Of a stretch of 64,000 nucleotides of DNA, positions 15,211 through 24,547 are shown one piece after another. Origin of the DNA: Robertmurraya korlensis (GTDB lineage Bacteria; Bacillota; Bacilli; Bacillales; Cytobacillaceae). The position numbers and the translations under genes are program-made. The notes under the pieces are model-generated. The model was not told where the DNA came from, searched no databases, and saw nothing but the letters and a program-made list of their open reading frames with translations. Each line of letters begins with the position of its first letter. Within the stretch, counting starts at the first letter, position 1. The DNA lies in NCBI RefSeq assembly GCF_023715225.1, contig NZ_JAMBNS010000009.1:124001-188000 (forward strand), written 5' to 3'.

Positions 15211-15930
15211 TTATAAATCATCAATAAGGATATAGCTAGCTTTAACGGGACCATGGACTCCTACTACTAAATTTAATTCAATATCTGCCGAATTACTTGG
15301 GCCAGTAATAAAATTAACACATGATGCAACTAGCTTACCTTCTACATGTATGGAACGAAGCTTTTGGGCCGCTTGTGTCATTCTCGGCACGAGAGTGCTT
15401 TTAGGAACTAAAACGATGAGTGTAGCAGGAAGAAAGCTTACGGTCCGTCCTTTATCCTTGTCACTTAGTAAAACAACCGTACCTGATTCTGCAAGTGTTA
15501 TTTCACTAATTGTGATTCCAACGTTTGCTTTTTCAGCAAGAGAGATGTTTTCCTCTTCTTTAGTGTAATCCCATTCATGAATAGAAACACCTTCGCTCGG
15601 CCAAGTTTCTTTCATTAGGGGAGAAAGACCCCAATTGGAAAAACGTTCATCTTTCCAAGATACAATGGGTCCACCACCATGCACGGCAACTGTTTCTTTA
15701 AGTGTCTTCTCTAGTTCTTCGAGATTTGTTTCAACAAGAGTAGTATGAATTTTTCCGCATTGTAACCTCAAAACTTCTACTAAGTCATCAATTGATGCAT
15801 CCTGTAATACAAGATGTTGGGGCTGATGCTTCCAATTACGAACAGGTGCGTTTGGAATTTGTCTTTCACGACCAAGTGAGGTAGTGATTTGATTTAAAAA
15901 GACTTCTTTATTTTGAATTGATCCAGTCAT
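15211..15930 (-). CDS. lutC: Lactate utilization protein LutC
   Basis: A 239-residue LUD-domain protein of the LutC/YkgG type. The domain is visible in its typical blocks: [10 protein letters not shown], the [19 protein letters not shown] stretch, and [22 protein letters not shown] at the C-terminus. Together with LutA and LutB it allows growth on L-lactate by oxidation to pyruvate without a classical flavin lactate dehydrogenase. Its ATG overlaps the lutB stop (ATGA), which indicates translational coupling. It is the last gene of lutABC. Confidence 0.95.
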   Translation of the reverse strand: MTGSIQNKEVFLNQITTSLGRERQIPNAPVRNWKHQPQHLVLQDASIDDLVEVLRLQCGKIHTTLVETNLEELEKTLKETVAVHGGGPIVSWKDERFSNWGLSPLMKETWPSEGVSIHEWDYTKEEENISLAEKANVGITISEITLAESGTVVLLSDKDKGRTVSFLPATLIVLVPKSTLVPRMTQAAQKLRSIHVEGKLVASCVNFITGPSNSADIELNLVVGVHGPVKASYILIDDL

Positions 15931-17357
15931 GATTGTTCCCCACCTTTTTCCCTATTTTTAAACCAATCTCTAAATCTTTCTTTGTTTGGTGCAGGGAACT
16001 CACGAATTTCTGTCCATGCCTTTAAAGGACCAACACCTTTAGAGATTTTGTCACCTGAAGTAAAAGGTAGCATGGCCGTCGGTGCGAACTTAGATCCAAG
16101 GTTGTAAAGGGAAGGGGATGCAGCACCCAAACCAAATGCCTTCATGGCTAACTTTTCGGAAATTGGTGCTTTGCCTTCTTTTTCAACAATCGTTTGTCTG
16201 TGCTTATGCAACAATTCGTGTAAAGGGATTTTTACAGGACAAACCTCTGTACATGCTCCACAAAGCGTTGATGCATATGGTAATTCTTTATAATCATCGT
16301 ACCCACCTAATAAAGGAGATAATACAGCACCAATTGGTCCCGAATAGATGGACCCGTATGAATGGCCACCAACATGTCGATAGACAGGACAGACATTTAT
16401 GCATGCGGCACAGCGAATGCATTGAAGGATCGATTGAAACTCACCACCGAGTATACTAGAGCGGCCATTATCTACGATAACGAGATGGAAGTCTTCAGGA
16501 CCATCAACATCATGTACTTCACGAGGTCCCGTTAACACAGTAATGTAGCTTGTCAGTTTCTGACCAACCGCACTTCTGGTAAGAAGACTAACCAAAACTT
16601 CCATTTCTTCAAAGGTCGGAACAAGTCTTTCCATCCCCATAACGGTAATTTGCGTTTTCGGAAGGGAAGTGACAAGATCTGCATTGCCTTCATTCGTGAC
16701 TAGACTGATTGATCCTGTTTCTGCAACCGCAAAATTACAGCCAGTAATTCCTACATCCGCTGTTAAATATTCTTGACGTAGCATTTCTCTAGCGTGCCAG
16801 GCGAGTTCTTCTGGTTTTTCCGTCTTTTTATAGCCCAGCTTTTCCGAAAACACGTCCCGGATTTGCTCTTTGTTTTTATGAAGAGCGGGAACAACGATAT
16901 GAGAAGGAGGATCATGGTCATCAACCTGCAAAATATACTCTCCAAGGTCGGTTTCAATAACCTCACAACCCGCATCTTCAAGACATTGGTTAAGGTGAAT
17001 CTCCTCCGTAACCATCGATTTTGCTTTCACCACTTTTTTGGCGTTCTTATCTTTAATAACTCCTCTGATATATTCATTGGCTTGTTCAGCTGTTTGGGCG
17101 AAAAATACATGGCCCCCTCGTTTAGCAACATTTTCACTAAGCTGTTCTAAGTAATAGTCAAGATGGTCAAGTACATGTTTTCTAATTTCCTCACCGTGCT
17201 TACGCCATTCTTCCCAGTTTCCTAGTTCAATTGTTGCGTCTAATCTGCGGGTACCCATTCTTTCCTGTGCTCCAACTACAGCTCCTCGCATGAATGAGTC
17301 TTGAATTCCTTTATCCACTCGCTCTTTAAAGTCAGTTGTACTAATTTTCATTGACAT
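15927..17357 (-). CDS. lutB: Lactate utilization iron-sulfur protein LutB
   Basis: A 476-residue protein with an N-terminal LUD domain (residues about 70-290, containing [20 protein letters not shown]) and a C-terminal ferredoxin-like part with two 4Fe-4S cysteine sets, [12 protein letters not shown] and [11 protein letters not shown]-terminal DUF3390-type tail follows. It is the electron-transferring partner of LutA and LutC. The ATG at 17357 lies seven bases after GGGAGGG; an upstream TTG in the same frame overlaps that site and is unlikely. It is 34 bp downstream of lutA. Confidence 0.95.
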   Translation of the reverse strand: MSMKISTTDFKERVDKGIQDSFMRGAVVGAQERMGTRRLDATIELGNWEEWRKHGEEIRKHVLDHLDYYLEQLSENVAKRGGHVFFAQTAEQANEYIRGVIKDKNAKKVVKAKSMVTEEIHLNQCLEDAGCEVIETDLGEYILQVDDHDPPSHIVVPALHKNKEQIRDVFSEKLGYKKTEKPEELAWHAREMLRQEYLTADVGITGCNFAVAETGSISLVTNEGNADLVTSLPKTQITVMGMERLVPTFEEMEVLVSLLTRSAVGQKLTSYITVLTGPREVHDVDGPEDFHLVIVDNGRSSILGGEFQSILQCIRCAACINVCPVYRHVGGHSYGSIYSGPIGAVLSPLLGGYDDYKELPYASTLCGACTEVCPVKIPLHELLHKHRQTIVEKEGKAPISEKLAMKAFGLGAASPSLYNLGSKFAPTAMLPFTSGDKISKGVGPLKAWTEIREFPAPNKERFRDWFKNREKGGEQS

Positions 17358-17391
17358 TTCTTGATCCCTCCCCAAGGTTCCTCGTTTCCTA

Positions 17392-18108
17392 TTACCGACT
17401 ATTTAATATTTCGGCTATATGTAATACCTTAATGGGCTTTAAATTCCGTTCAATACGCCCGCCAATGTTCATTAAACAGCCAGCGTCAGCACCAATTAAA
17501 TAATCTGCTCCGGTTTCTTCCACATGTGCTACTTTTTCATCGACCATTTGTTCAGAGATTTGTGCCATCTTTACAGAAAATGTTCCGCCAAATCCACAGC
17601 ATTGCTCTTTTCCTGGCAACTCTGTAAACTCTAAATCTCTCACATTTGATAGAAGAACCATCGGAGCTTTTTTGACTCCTAGTAATCTCGTCATATGGCA
17701 AGAAGTATGGTACGTCACTTTTCCTTTAAATCGAGCACCAACATCTTCTATTTTCAAAACATCAACAATAAATTGAGTTAATTCATAAGATTTGGAAGCG
17801 AGTTCCTTTGCTTTCGGGCCCCAAACCGGATCATCTTTGAAAATATGCTCATACTCATGAAACATGGCAACGCAGGAGCCAGATGGTGAAACGATATATT
17901 CGGCATGTGAAAAGGTTTTAATCATTGTCTTCATTGCTTCCTTCGATTCTTTTACATAGCCGCTATTGTAGGAGGGCTGACCGCAGCAAACTTGAGCCGT
18001 TGGGAAGTCAATTTCACAGCCTAAATGCTCTAGCAATTCAACAGTTGCTTTTCCTACATTGCTTTGAAACATATCAACAAGGCATGTGGCAAAAAGGGTA
18101 ACTTTCAT
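17392..18108 (-). CDS. lutA: Lactate utilization protein LutA (CCG-domain Fe-S protein)
   Basis: A 238-residue protein with two cysteine-rich CCG domains, visible as [10 protein letters not shown] and later [11 protein letters not shown] with CCGFGGTFS. These are the heterodisulfide-reductase-like motifs that bind iron-sulfur clusters in GlpC/HdrB/LutA proteins. It is the first gene of the lactate operon. The operator palindrome 30 bp upstream of the start indicates control by the adjacent LutR. Confidence 0.95.
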   Translation of the reverse strand: MKVTLFATCLVDMFQSNVGKATVELLEHLGCEIDFPTAQVCCGQPSYNSGYVKESKEAMKTMIKTFSHAEYIVSPSGSCVAMFHEYEHIFKDDPVWGPKAKELASKSYELTQFIVDVLKIEDVGARFKGKVTYHTSCHMTRLLGVKKAPMVLLSNVRDLEFTELPGKEQCCGFGGTFSVKMAQISEQMVDEKVAHVEETGADYLIGADAGCLMNIGGRIERNLKPIKVLHIAEILNSR

Positions 18109-18137
18109 GATTGGTTGTCTCCTGTTCTTTTGAAAAT

Positions 18138-18156
18138 CAGGTCATCTGATGACCTG
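18138..18156 (-). promoter_or_regulatory. LutR operator palindrome
   Basis: CAGGTCATCTGATGACCTG is a perfect 19-bp palindrome 30 bp upstream of lutA. TGGTC...GACCA-type palindromes are bound by FadR-branch GntR repressors such as LutR and LldR, and the lutR gene lies next to it. The position between promoter and start fits repression relieved by lactate. Confidence 0.8.
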
Positions 18157-18182
18157 TTAAAAATAAATTAATTAATAACAAT

Positions 18183-18202
18183 AATACTATATTTATAGTA
18201 TT
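18183..18202. promoter_or_regulatory. A/T-rich palindrome upstream of lutA
   Basis: A 9-bp inverted repeat with a 2-nt centre (AATACTATATTTATAGTATT) lies 75 bp upstream of lutA, in the probable promoter region. It could be a second regulatory site or chance in A/T-rich DNA. Confidence 0.35.
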
Positions 18203-18231
18203 TCTTGAAAGGGATTACATGAAATTTTCTA

Positions 18232-18267
18232 AAAAATGCACTTCTTTCATTTTTTATTAGAAGTGCA
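18232..18267 (-). terminator. Intrinsic terminator of lutR
   Basis: GCACTTCT and AGAAGTGC pair around a 13-nt loop and are followed by T residues on the minus strand, just after the lutR stop. This separates lutR from the lut operon. Confidence 0.75.
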
Positions 18268-18273
18268 TGAAGA

Positions 18274-18984
18274 TTATTTTAAGTATTTATAAAGAACACT
18301 TTCTACATTTTCAAGATGATCTAGCATAAGTGCACGTGCCTTTTCACCGTCTTGTTCTTTTATTGCTAAATAGATCTTGCGATGCTCTTCATACAGACGG
18401 TCAACAGTGATTTGTTCAGAAAAGAGCCAAAGCCGACGTGTTTCCTTAATGGTTTCACCAATAAGTCCTGATACATGATTCATTAAATTTACAAGTAAAG
18501 GATTTTGAGTTGCTTCAGCAATGGACATATGAAAGGCAAGGTCTGCTTTTTCATTAAGTTCTTCATTTCCACTAGCGAGCTGCATTTCTTTAAGAGCGCT
18601 TTCGATGGTTTGCAGATGTTCCTCAGTCCTTTTTTGAGATGCTGTGTAACATGTGCCAGCTTCTAGAATTTTTCGGACCTCGAGTAAATTTTGAGTATCC
18701 TGTAAGTTCATTAATATAGCTGTAGAGAGGGGAAGACTCACTTGTCCCGATTCAAACTCCTTTACGTATGTTCCTTCACCTTGTCGAATTTCTATTAATC
18801 CCATAGCACGTAAAGCGGTTAATGCTTCTCTAATTGTTGAGCGTCCAACCTGAAAGTTTTCGGCTAGTTGTTGGACGGAATCAAGCTTATCGCCAGGCTT
18901 AAATTGTCCTGCCTTAATCATATCGTGTATGGCATCAGCAACTTCTTCATATATTTTTTTCGGTTTTATCTTTTTGTAATTCAA
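18274..18984 (-). CDS. lutR: GntR/FadR-family regulator LutR
   Basis: A 236-residue regulator with an N-terminal winged helix of the GntR type (IYEEVADAIHDMIKAGQFKP and VGRSTIREALTALRAMGLIE) and a C-terminal FCD effector domain (about residues 90-225). Its place directly upstream of lutABC, with a matching palindrome in between, supports the LutR assignment: repression of lactate genes, relieved by L-lactate. The TTG start at 18984 is eight bases after GGAGG; a TTG five codons earlier overlaps that site. Confidence 0.9.
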   Translation of the reverse strand: MNYKKIKPKKIYEEVADAIHDMIKAGQFKPGDKLDSVQQLAENFQVGRSTIREALTALRAMGLIEIRQGEGTYVKEFESGQVSLPLSTAILMNLQDTQNLLEVRKILEAGTCYTASQKRTEEHLQTIESALKEMQLASGNEELNEKADLAFHMSIAEATQNPLLVNLMNHVSGLIGETIKETRRLWLFSEQITVDRLYEEHRKIYLAIKEQDGEKARALMLDHLENVESVLYKYLK

Positions 18985-19052
18985 TGGATAAGCCTCCAAA
19001 ACATGTTCTTATATTTAGTATACAACTTTTTGATATGAAAAAAGGATAGATA

Positions 19053-19086
19053 AAAAAATCTGCCGAAGTTTTCGGCAGATTTTTTA
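19053..19086 (-). terminator. Intrinsic terminator of yajQ/yitK
   Basis: AAAAAATCTGCCGAA and TTCGGCAGATTTTTT pair around a 3-nt loop, giving a terminator directly after the yajQ stop. Confidence 0.9.
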
Positions 19087-19088
19087 TG

Positions 19089-19580
19089 CTAGCGATAGTT
19101 TGTAAATTGTACTTCTACGGTTAAGTCTGCTTCTTTTACAAGAGCAATAATCTTTTGAAGATCATCTCGATTTTTACCAGTGACGCGAACTTGATCATCT
19201 TGAACTTGGCTTTTTACCTTAACACCACTATTTTTTATAATTGTATTAATCTTTTTTGCATTTTCTTTGTCTATTCCTTGAACAAGCTTTGCACGTTGTC
19301 TTACTGTGCCGCCAGAAGCCCCTTCAAGCTTTCCATAATCGAGATTACCGATTGGAACTCCACGTTTGATTAATTTACTTAGCAGCACATCTTTAAGTTG
19401 ATCTAGTTTATACTCGTCATCAGAAATAAGGACTAATTCTTCCTTATCGAGTGATACTTCACTCTTACTACCTTTAAAATCATAGCGGGTAGATATTTCT
19501 TTCATCGTTTGTGTAATGGCATTTGTTACTTCTGAAAAATCAACCTTTGATACAATATCGAATGAACTTTCTTTAGACAT
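19089..19580 (-). CDS. yitK: YajQ family nucleotide-binding protein (UPF0234)
   Basis: A 163-residue YajQ-family protein, complete at the family's usual length. Typical segments are [19 protein letters not shown] at the N-terminus, [11 protein letters not shown], and [22 protein letters not shown] at the C-terminus. The fold is two ferredoxin-like domains. Family members bind nucleotides, c-di-GMP in some Gram-negative proteins. The role in Bacillus is unclear. GGAGG precedes the ATG. The next gene, on the other strand, is cvfB, as in the B. subtilis yitK-yitL pair. Confidence 0.95.
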   Translation of the reverse strand: MSKESSFDIVSKVDFSEVTNAITQTMKEISTRYDFKGSKSEVSLDKEELVLISDDEYKLDQLKDVLLSKLIKRGVPIGNLDYGKLEGASGGTVRQRAKLVQGIDKENAKKINTIIKNSGVKVKSQVQDDQVRVTGKNRDDLQKIIALVKEADLTVEVQFTNYR

Positions 19581-19741
19581 ATAAGCCTCCTACAATTAAA
19601 AAAATTTTATGTATCTTTTATTCAGATTCCCTTTATGGGTACATTATAGTAAAATATAGCAGTTCAAACAACTTTCTCGCCGTTTTATAAACGATAGATA
19701 AGGTTAATGTATAGATATAGATAAATTTTAGGAGGTAGTGT

Positions 19742-20626
19742 ATGTCACTAACTGATTACATTGGACAAGTCACAACCCTTACGGTAGCAAGGCAGGCTGC
19801 GTTTGGATACTTTTTAACTGATGGGGAGGAAGACGTTCTTTTACATGAAAATGAAATGGTTGAAAATGTAGAATTAACGGAGGACCAAGAAATTGAGGTT
19901 TTCCTTTATATCGACTCTCGTGATCGTATTACAGCAACCACATACATACCAGAAGTTCAAGTCGGCAAGTACGGCTGGGCAAAGGTGGTCGAAGTTAAGC
20001 CTGGAATTGGTGTGTTCCTTGATATTGGTATAAAAAAGGATGTGTTACTAGGAGAAGAGGACCTTCCTGTACATACATCTGTTTGGCCAAATGTGGATGA
20101 TCTTTTATATATCTCACTTCGTGTAAATAAAAATAACCGAATTTATGTGAAAGCTGCTACAGATCCTATTATTACTGATATTAGTATTAACGCGTCATCA
20201 AAGGACTTTAATAAAAATATCCAAGGTCATGTATACAGAACGGCTAAGGTTGGTACTTGGGTCTATACGGTAGAAGGTTTTAAAGGTTTTGTTCACGAGT
20301 CCCAGAGGAAAGTCGAGCCTAGACTTGGCGAGAAAGTAGAAGGTAGAATCATTGATGTAAAAGAAGATGGAACCGTTAATATCTCTTTAATTCCTCGTAA
20401 ACAGGAAGCACTCGATGAGGATGCAAATAAGATTTATGAGTATCTTCTGCTTAGAAATGGCGCAATGCCTTATAGTGATAAGAGTATGCCAGAAGACATT
20501 CAAGAACGATTTGGATTAAGCAAAGCTGCTTTTAAGCGTGCATTAGGAAAATTGATGAAGAATGGGTTAGTTTATCAAGAGGATTTCTGGACATATAAAA
20601 AAGAAGAAAAAAATGACGTGGAGTAA
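19742..20626 (+). CDS. cvfB: S1-domain RNA-binding protein CvfB/YitL
   Basis: A 294-residue protein with several S1-like RNA-binding domains in series (about residues 1-60, 65-135 and 150-215) and a C-terminal winged-helix segment (about 225-285, FGLSKAAFKRALGKLMKNGLVY). This is the architecture of CvfB, a regulator of virulence-factor expression in staphylococci that binds RNA. In Bacillus it is YitL, of unknown target. It should be cytoplasmic. GGAGG lies upstream of the ATG. It is monocistronic, ending in a perfect hairpin. Confidence 0.95.
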   Translation: MSLTDYIGQVTTLTVARQAAFGYFLTDGEEDVLLHENEMVENVELTEDQEIEVFLYIDSRDRITATTYIPEVQVGKYGWAKVVEVKPGIGVFLDIGIKKDVLLGEEDLPVHTSVWPNVDDLLYISLRVNKNNRIYVKAATDPIITDISINASSKDFNKNIQGHVYRTAKVGTWVYTVEGFKGFVHESQRKVEPRLGEKVEGRIIDVKEDGTVNISLIPRKQEALDEDANKIYEYLLLRNGAMPYSDKSMPEDIQERFGLSKAAFKRALGKLMKNGLVYQEDFWTYKKEEKNDVE

Positions 20627-20640
20627 CCACGTCATTTTTC
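20611..20640. terminator. Bidirectional terminator between cvfB and a DUF3941-like gene
   Basis: AAATGACGTGG and CCACGTCATTT pair around a 5-nt loop with A and T tracts on the two sides; it overlaps the end of cvfB. Confidence 0.85.
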
Positions 20641-20642
20641 TA

Positions 20643-20774
20643 TTACAAGTGATCTGTCTTTTTCGAAAATGATTTTTTTCCTGCTGTTCTGTTCTTTTCT
20701 TCTAACATGTTTTTCTCATGTCTGCGTGCATTTTTGTCTTGTGCTTTTTTATCATTATCTGAAGTATGTGGCAT
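20643..20774 (-). CDS. Small DUF3941-like protein
   Basis: A 43-residue, highly charged protein starting MPHTSDNDKKAQDKNARRHE and ending in SKKTDHL. It resembles the very short, Lys/Arg/Asn-rich DUF3941 proteins found at this kind of position in Bacillaceae. Its function is not known. AAGGGG precedes the ATG by seven bases, and it shares the terminator with cvfB. Confidence 0.65.
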   Translation of the reverse strand: MPHTSDNDKKAQDKNARRHEKNMLEEKNRTAGKKSFSKKTDHL

Positions 20775-20859
20775 AACAATCCCCTTTCCTTGATAAAACA
20801 TTCTACCTCATAATACAAGGCTTCTCATAGTTTCTGTTGGAAAAAGAGAAGTATGCAAG

Positions 20860-21720
20860 TTACGAATGAAGCTTGTTTTGAAAGAATATGGCAATCGTTC
20901 CTGGTCCTGTATGTGAGCCAATGGCAGCCCCAATATCTGAGATATAAACATCTTGAGGTGAAAACTCTTCGATGATCATGGTTCTCATTTCTTCCGCGGT
21001 TGCTTTGTCATCGGCATGACTAATTCCGATCACTTGCTTATCTAAAGAAATTCCACGTTCTTTCATGACTTCAATGATACGGCGCATTAATTTTTTCTTG
21101 CCACGTATTTTCTCGATAGGGACGAGTTTCCCATCTTCCACATTTAAGAGCGGCTTAATATTTAATAAACCACCAACGAAAGCAGAAGCCTTAGAAACCC
21201 TTCCGCCTTTAGCTAAATGGTCAAGATCATCAACAGAAAAAAGATGCTCCATATGCTTACAGAGAAATTCTGAAGACTCTATAACTTGTTCCTTAGTAGC
21301 ACCATTTTTTATGAGTTTGGCTGCCTTCATAACAACCAACCCGCACCCAAGTGAGGCACATTTTGAGTCAATAATGGTCAAGTCGAGATCAGGATATTGT
21401 TCTTTCACTTGGTCACGTATCATCACCGCTGTTGAATACGTTCCTGATAATTCGGAAGAAAAAGCGATGTATAGACCAGGTTCTTTGTTGATGGCGAGCT
21501 CGGTAAAGTGTTTTTCAAATACAGAAGGAGACACCTGTGATGTTTTGGGAAGGTCTCCGTTTCGAATGGACTCATAAACCGTTTCGGGGTTGATTGTTAG
21601 TAAATCTTCGAACTCCTGCTCCTTTACATGTACCTTTAGCGGTAACATGGTTACATGATGTTCAGCAAAAAAGTTAAGCGGCAAATCGCTAGCAGAATCA
21701 GCCATTAATTTAATCGACAT
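20860..21720 (-). CDS. yitS: DegV family fatty-acid-binding protein
   Basis: A 286-residue DegV protein, with the N-terminal MADSASDLP and the central TSQVSPSVFEKHF and SSELSGTYSTA segments of the family. The C-terminal lobe contains LAKGGRVSKASAFVGGLLNIKPLL. DegV proteins bind a fatty acid and act as FakB-like partners of the fatty acid kinase FakA in Firmicutes. The gene is the counterpart of B. subtilis yitS by position. The ATG at 21720 is ten bases after GGAG; a GTG three codons earlier is possible. Confidence 0.9.
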   Translation of the reverse strand: MSIKLMADSASDLPLNFFAEHHVTMLPLKVHVKEQEFEDLLTINPETVYESIRNGDLPKTSQVSPSVFEKHFTELAINKEPGLYIAFSSELSGTYSTAVMIRDQVKEQYPDLDLTIIDSKCASLGCGLVVMKAAKLIKNGATKEQVIESSEFLCKHMEHLFSVDDLDHLAKGGRVSKASAFVGGLLNIKPLLNVEDGKLVPIEKIRGKKKLMRRIIEVMKERGISLDKQVIGISHADDKATAEEMRTMIIEEFSPQDVYISDIGAAIGSHTGPGTIAIFFQNKLHS

Positions 21721-21847
21721 GCCTATCACACTCCAATAACTATGTAATCTTATCTTTAGTTTAAAGAAATAATAAGCGAATTACAATTAAATGCAGGGGA
21801 GTTTGCTCATAATAGGAAAAATAGAGTTTTCGAGGAGGGGAAAGTCA

Positions 21848-22678
21848 TTGATTTATCTGCATGCAAAAAAAATAATCATTGTAACCATCGGAGCGATATT
21901 AAATGCAGTGGCAATGAATTATTTCTTAATCCCGGCTAATGTGTACTCCAGTGGTTTTGTGGGAGTAGCGCAGCTATTGTCTAGTGTATTTGGAAATTTC
22001 ATGACAACTGGGGTTTGGTTATTTATTCTTAATCTTCCTGTGACCATTTTAGCCTGGAAAAAGGTAGGTCGATCGTTCACTATTTACAGTTTTATTAGTG
22101 TATTTCTGATGTCTTTTTTCTTAGAAATCGTCCCAATCATTAATGTTTCTAAGGATATTTTACTGAATGCGGTTTTTGGAGGAGTAATTGCGGCTGTTGG
22201 AACCGGGATTACCTTAAAATGGGGAGCGTCTACAGGAGGAATGGATATTGTCGCGATGGTTTTATCGAGAATGAAGGATAAACCCGTTGGAACCTATTTC
22301 TTTATTTTGAATGGTGCAATCATTGTGACCGCAGGTTTTTTATACGGATGGGAAAAGGCCTTATACACGCTAGTCACTTTATATGTATCCACAAGGGTAA
22401 TAGACACCATTCACACTCGTCATGAAAAGCTGACCGCCATGATTATTACTAAAAAATCGGATGAAATGAAACAAGCCATTCATTCAAAGCTTGTTCGAGG
22501 TATTACAACTGTACCTGCAAAGGGTGCATTTACAAATGAAAATAAAGAAATGCTAATAACAGTCATTACTCGATACGAATTATTTGATCTCGAACGAATC
22601 ATTAAGTCAGTTGACCCGAATGCCTTTACTAATATCGTTCAAACAGCAGGAATCTTTGGTTTCTTTCGAAAAGAATAA
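21848..22678 (+). CDS. yitT: YitT family membrane protein (DUF161/DUF2179)
   Basis: A 276-residue protein with about six hydrophobic segments at residues 1-190, including the NYFLIPANVYSSGFVGVAQL block, and a soluble C-terminal DUF2179 domain (about residues 195-276, with TTVPAKGAFT and VDPNAFTNIVQTAGIFG). Its function is unknown; it sits in the cytoplasmic membrane. The TTG start at 21848 is seven bases after AGGAGGGG. An upstream start in the same frame would add 19 residues without a ribosome binding site. It is divergent from yitS, as in B. subtilis. Confidence 0.9.
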   Translation: MIYLHAKKIIIVTIGAILNAVAMNYFLIPANVYSSGFVGVAQLLSSVFGNFMTTGVWLFILNLPVTILAWKKVGRSFTIYSFISVFLMSFFLEIVPIINVSKDILLNAVFGGVIAAVGTGITLKWGASTGGMDIVAMVLSRMKDKPVGTYFFILNGAIIVTAGFLYGWEKALYTLVTLYVSTRVIDTIHTRHEKLTAMIITKKSDEMKQAIHSKLVRGITTVPAKGAFTNENKEMLITVITRYELFDLERIIKSVDPNAFTNIVQTAGIFGFFRKE

Positions 22679-22695
22679 CATTAGGAGGGAAAATC

Positions 22696-23067
22696 ATGAA
22701 AAAAATTTTTATTATAATTACCATCATGTTTATGTTCATTCCATCAATGGGCTATGCAAAAGAAGAATCTGCTTTTAAAAATATTGTCGTAGATGGGGGG
22801 AGTGGAAATTACAAAGTACGAGGGGATGCTCATATTGGTAAAGATTATTTTTATTATTCCGTAGAAGACGGACATACACAATTTATCGAGGAATCCAAAA
22901 TTCAAACGGGTAAAGCCTTTGGTGACGCTTATCCTTTTGTTATTACTGTCACCATCCCAAAGGGGAAGCTTCCGAAAAATGGAACCTTGATTATGAATTT
23001 ATATACAAAGTCCGAAAAAGGTGACATCCAACAATCACACCCAGTCGTTTTAGAGGTGTTTGAATAA
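22696..23067 (+). CDS. Secreted protein with possible Gmad2-like domain
   Basis: A 123-residue protein with a clear signal peptide (KKIFIIITIMFMFIPSMGYA, cleavage expected after Ala21). A single beta-rich domain follows (VRGDAHIGKDYFYYSVEDG, then YPFVITVTIPKGKLPKNGTL and HPVVLEVFE). The pattern of strands resembles the immunoglobulin-like Gmad2 domain of spore germination proteins, but the match is by eye and weak. It lies 17 bp after yitT, where B. subtilis carries the unrelated intracellular protease inhibitor gene ipi. AGGAGGG precedes the ATG. Confidence 0.65.
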   Translation: MKKIFIIITIMFMFIPSMGYAKEESAFKNIVVDGGSGNYKVRGDAHIGKDYFYYSVEDGHTQFIEESKIQTGKAFGDAYPFVITVTIPKGKLPKNGTLIMNLYTKSEKGDIQQSHPVVLEVFE

Positions 23068-23070
23068 AAG

Positions 23071-23103
23071 AGAAGGCTGACGATTACGTCAGCCTTCCTT
23101 TTT
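23071..23103. terminator. Bidirectional terminator
   Basis: A perfect 10-bp stem (AAGGCTGACG with CGTCAGCCTT) and a 4-nt loop lie between the secreted-protein gene and the convergent small genes, T-rich on both strands. Confidence 0.85.
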
Positions 23104-23281
23104 ATATATCTAGCTCGTTTTGCATTTCTCGCAGCTGTGCCTGTTCAGCTACAGTGGAGTTAGCATATGCAGAAGATAAAGCATTTTTGGCTCGTGATAT
23201 CGCTTCATACTGGCCGCTTCCCGTTGCGTTTTTGGCAAGGTCAACTGCTTTTCTGGCTTCAATAAATAGCCTGTTTCCCAT
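23102..23281 (-). CDS. Small DUF3813-like protein
   Basis: A 59-residue helical protein, MGNRLFIEARKAVDLAKNAT at the start, then YEAISRAKNALSSAYANST and a C-terminal EQAQLREMQNELDI. This matches the short DUF3813 proteins of Bacillaceae as I know them. Function unknown. Its ATG overlaps the stop of the preceding gene (TAATG), so the two are translationally coupled. Confidence 0.75.
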   Translation of the reverse strand: MGNRLFIEARKAVDLAKNATGSGQYEAISRAKNALSSAYANSTVAEQAQLREMQNELDI

Positions 23282-23433
23282 TATATTCCACCAAGTGATG
23301 ATTCTTTCACATTTGCCATTTTTTGTGCTTCTGCTTCTGCATACGTTGTGTGATATGGGATACGATCGTCATGCTTGGATACTGCATCTACACCTTGTTG
23401 TACAAAGCGTTTTGATTTATTGCGTTTACCCAT
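23281..23433 (-). CDS. Small conserved-looking protein of unknown function
   Basis: A 50-residue polar protein starting MGKRNKSKRFVQQGVDAVSK and ending near ESSLGGI. I do not recognise its family. It is supported by GGAGG seven bases before the ATG at 23433 and by coupling to the DUF3813-like gene. The same frame is open further upstream, to about 23502, without a ribosome binding site. Confidence 0.65.
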   Translation of the reverse strand: MGKRNKSKRFVQQGVDAVSKHDDRIPYHTTYAEAEAQKMANVKESSLGGI

Positions 23434-23551
23434 TGCAAATCCCTCCATATCCGAGCTATTTTGAAGTAACAGACTTGCTACCTCAAGAGTTAGTATGCTC
23501 ACTAAATGGCTCGCTTACTAGAATAAAAAATGGGAGGGTTTGTATATATTG

Positions 23552-24370
23552 TTACAATGCTTTTAGGTTTAAATAATCATTTAAGTAGATAGCAATTCCA
23601 TCTTCCTCGTTAGTAAGTGTAACCTCATTAGCTAGGGTTTTTAGTTGTTCAATGCCATTGCCCATTGCTACTCCACGACCAGCATACTCAATCATTTCAA
23701 AATCATTATCCTCGTCACCAAATGCAATAATTCTTTCCTTTGGTATATGTAGAAACTCTGATACCTTTTTTAAGCCAACCGCTTTGTTCAAACCTGATTT
23801 CACAATTTCAATCACATGCCATGGATCAGCCCAACGACGATGATCAATAACTTCTGCATGCACATCTGATAAATGCTTGCGGATTTCCTGTACCTTCTCT
23901 TCTTCGGTGTGTATGAGCATACTAGTAGGTGACTCTTTTAAGAACCTTCGTAAATCACCGGTTGTAATATTCGGTTTTCCTAAACCAAATATGTCTAAAA
24001 GTTTTTCATCATGATAATGGAAATACACATCATCAATGACTTCAGCAATAATATTGTGAAAGGAAAAAGAATCGAGTGCCTCAACAATATCCTTTGCCAC
24101 TTCAATATCTAATGGGGTATGATACGCTCCCCATTGGCTAGAACGGGGATGGTGAATAAATGCTCCGTTAAAATTTACAATTGGAGTGGTAAGGTCTAAT
24201 TCATGGTAATACATTTCACTTGAGCGGAATGGTCTTCCCGTTGCAATCATAATCTCATGTCCTTGTTCTCGGGCGCTATTAAGGACTTTTTTCGTTTTTT
24301 CAGAAATGGTCTTATCGTCTTTTAATAAAGTACCATCAAGGTCTAAAGCAATTAAATGTTTTTCTCTCAT
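23552..24370 (-). CDS. yitU: HAD superfamily (Cof-type) phosphatase YitU
   Basis: A 272-residue HAD hydrolase of the Cof/IIB type. Motif I is LDLDGTLLKDD with the nucleophile Asp, motif II is IATGRPF, motif III is the Lys of VKSGLNKAVGL, and motif IV is AFGDEDNDFEMI, with a large C2B cap between. Relatives remove phosphate from sugar phosphates and the flavin precursor; B. subtilis YitU is one of the Cof-type phosphatases acting on 5-amino-6-ribitylamino-uracil phosphate. The ATG at 24370 follows GAGGG; an upstream start in frame is not supported. Confidence 0.9.
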   Translation of the reverse strand: MREKHLIALDLDGTLLKDDKTISEKTKKVLNSAREQGHEIMIATGRPFRSSEMYYHELDLTTPIVNFNGAFIHHPRSSQWGAYHTPLDIEVAKDIVEALDSFSFHNIIAEVIDDVYFHYHDEKLLDIFGLGKPNITTGDLRRFLKESPTSMLIHTEEEKVQEIRKHLSDVHAEVIDHRRWADPWHVIEIVKSGLNKAVGLKKVSEFLHIPKERIIAFGDEDNDFEMIEYAGRGVAMGNGIEQLKTLANEVTLTNEEDGIAIYLNDYLNLKAL

Positions 24371-24547
24371 GTCTATCCCTCGATTCATGACGTAGTAGGT
24401 TAAGTGTAAACCTTTAGGAAAATACTTGTCCACATGATAAACTAAAATATAGAAATTCTTAATAAATGAATGTTGTACATATTCTTATGTTAACAATATT
24501 GCTTCCCTTCTGTAAAAAAATTCAACTTATTAATGGAGGTTTTCTTT

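Noticed and set aside
16118-16459. 113-codon plus-strand frame opposite lutB
   Set aside because: Antisense to the ferredoxin part of LutB; its cysteine and histidine content is a mirror of the real gene.
21065-21577. 170-codon plus-strand frame opposite the DegV gene
   Set aside because: Antisense to a clear DegV protein, no ribosome binding site, no recognisable domain.
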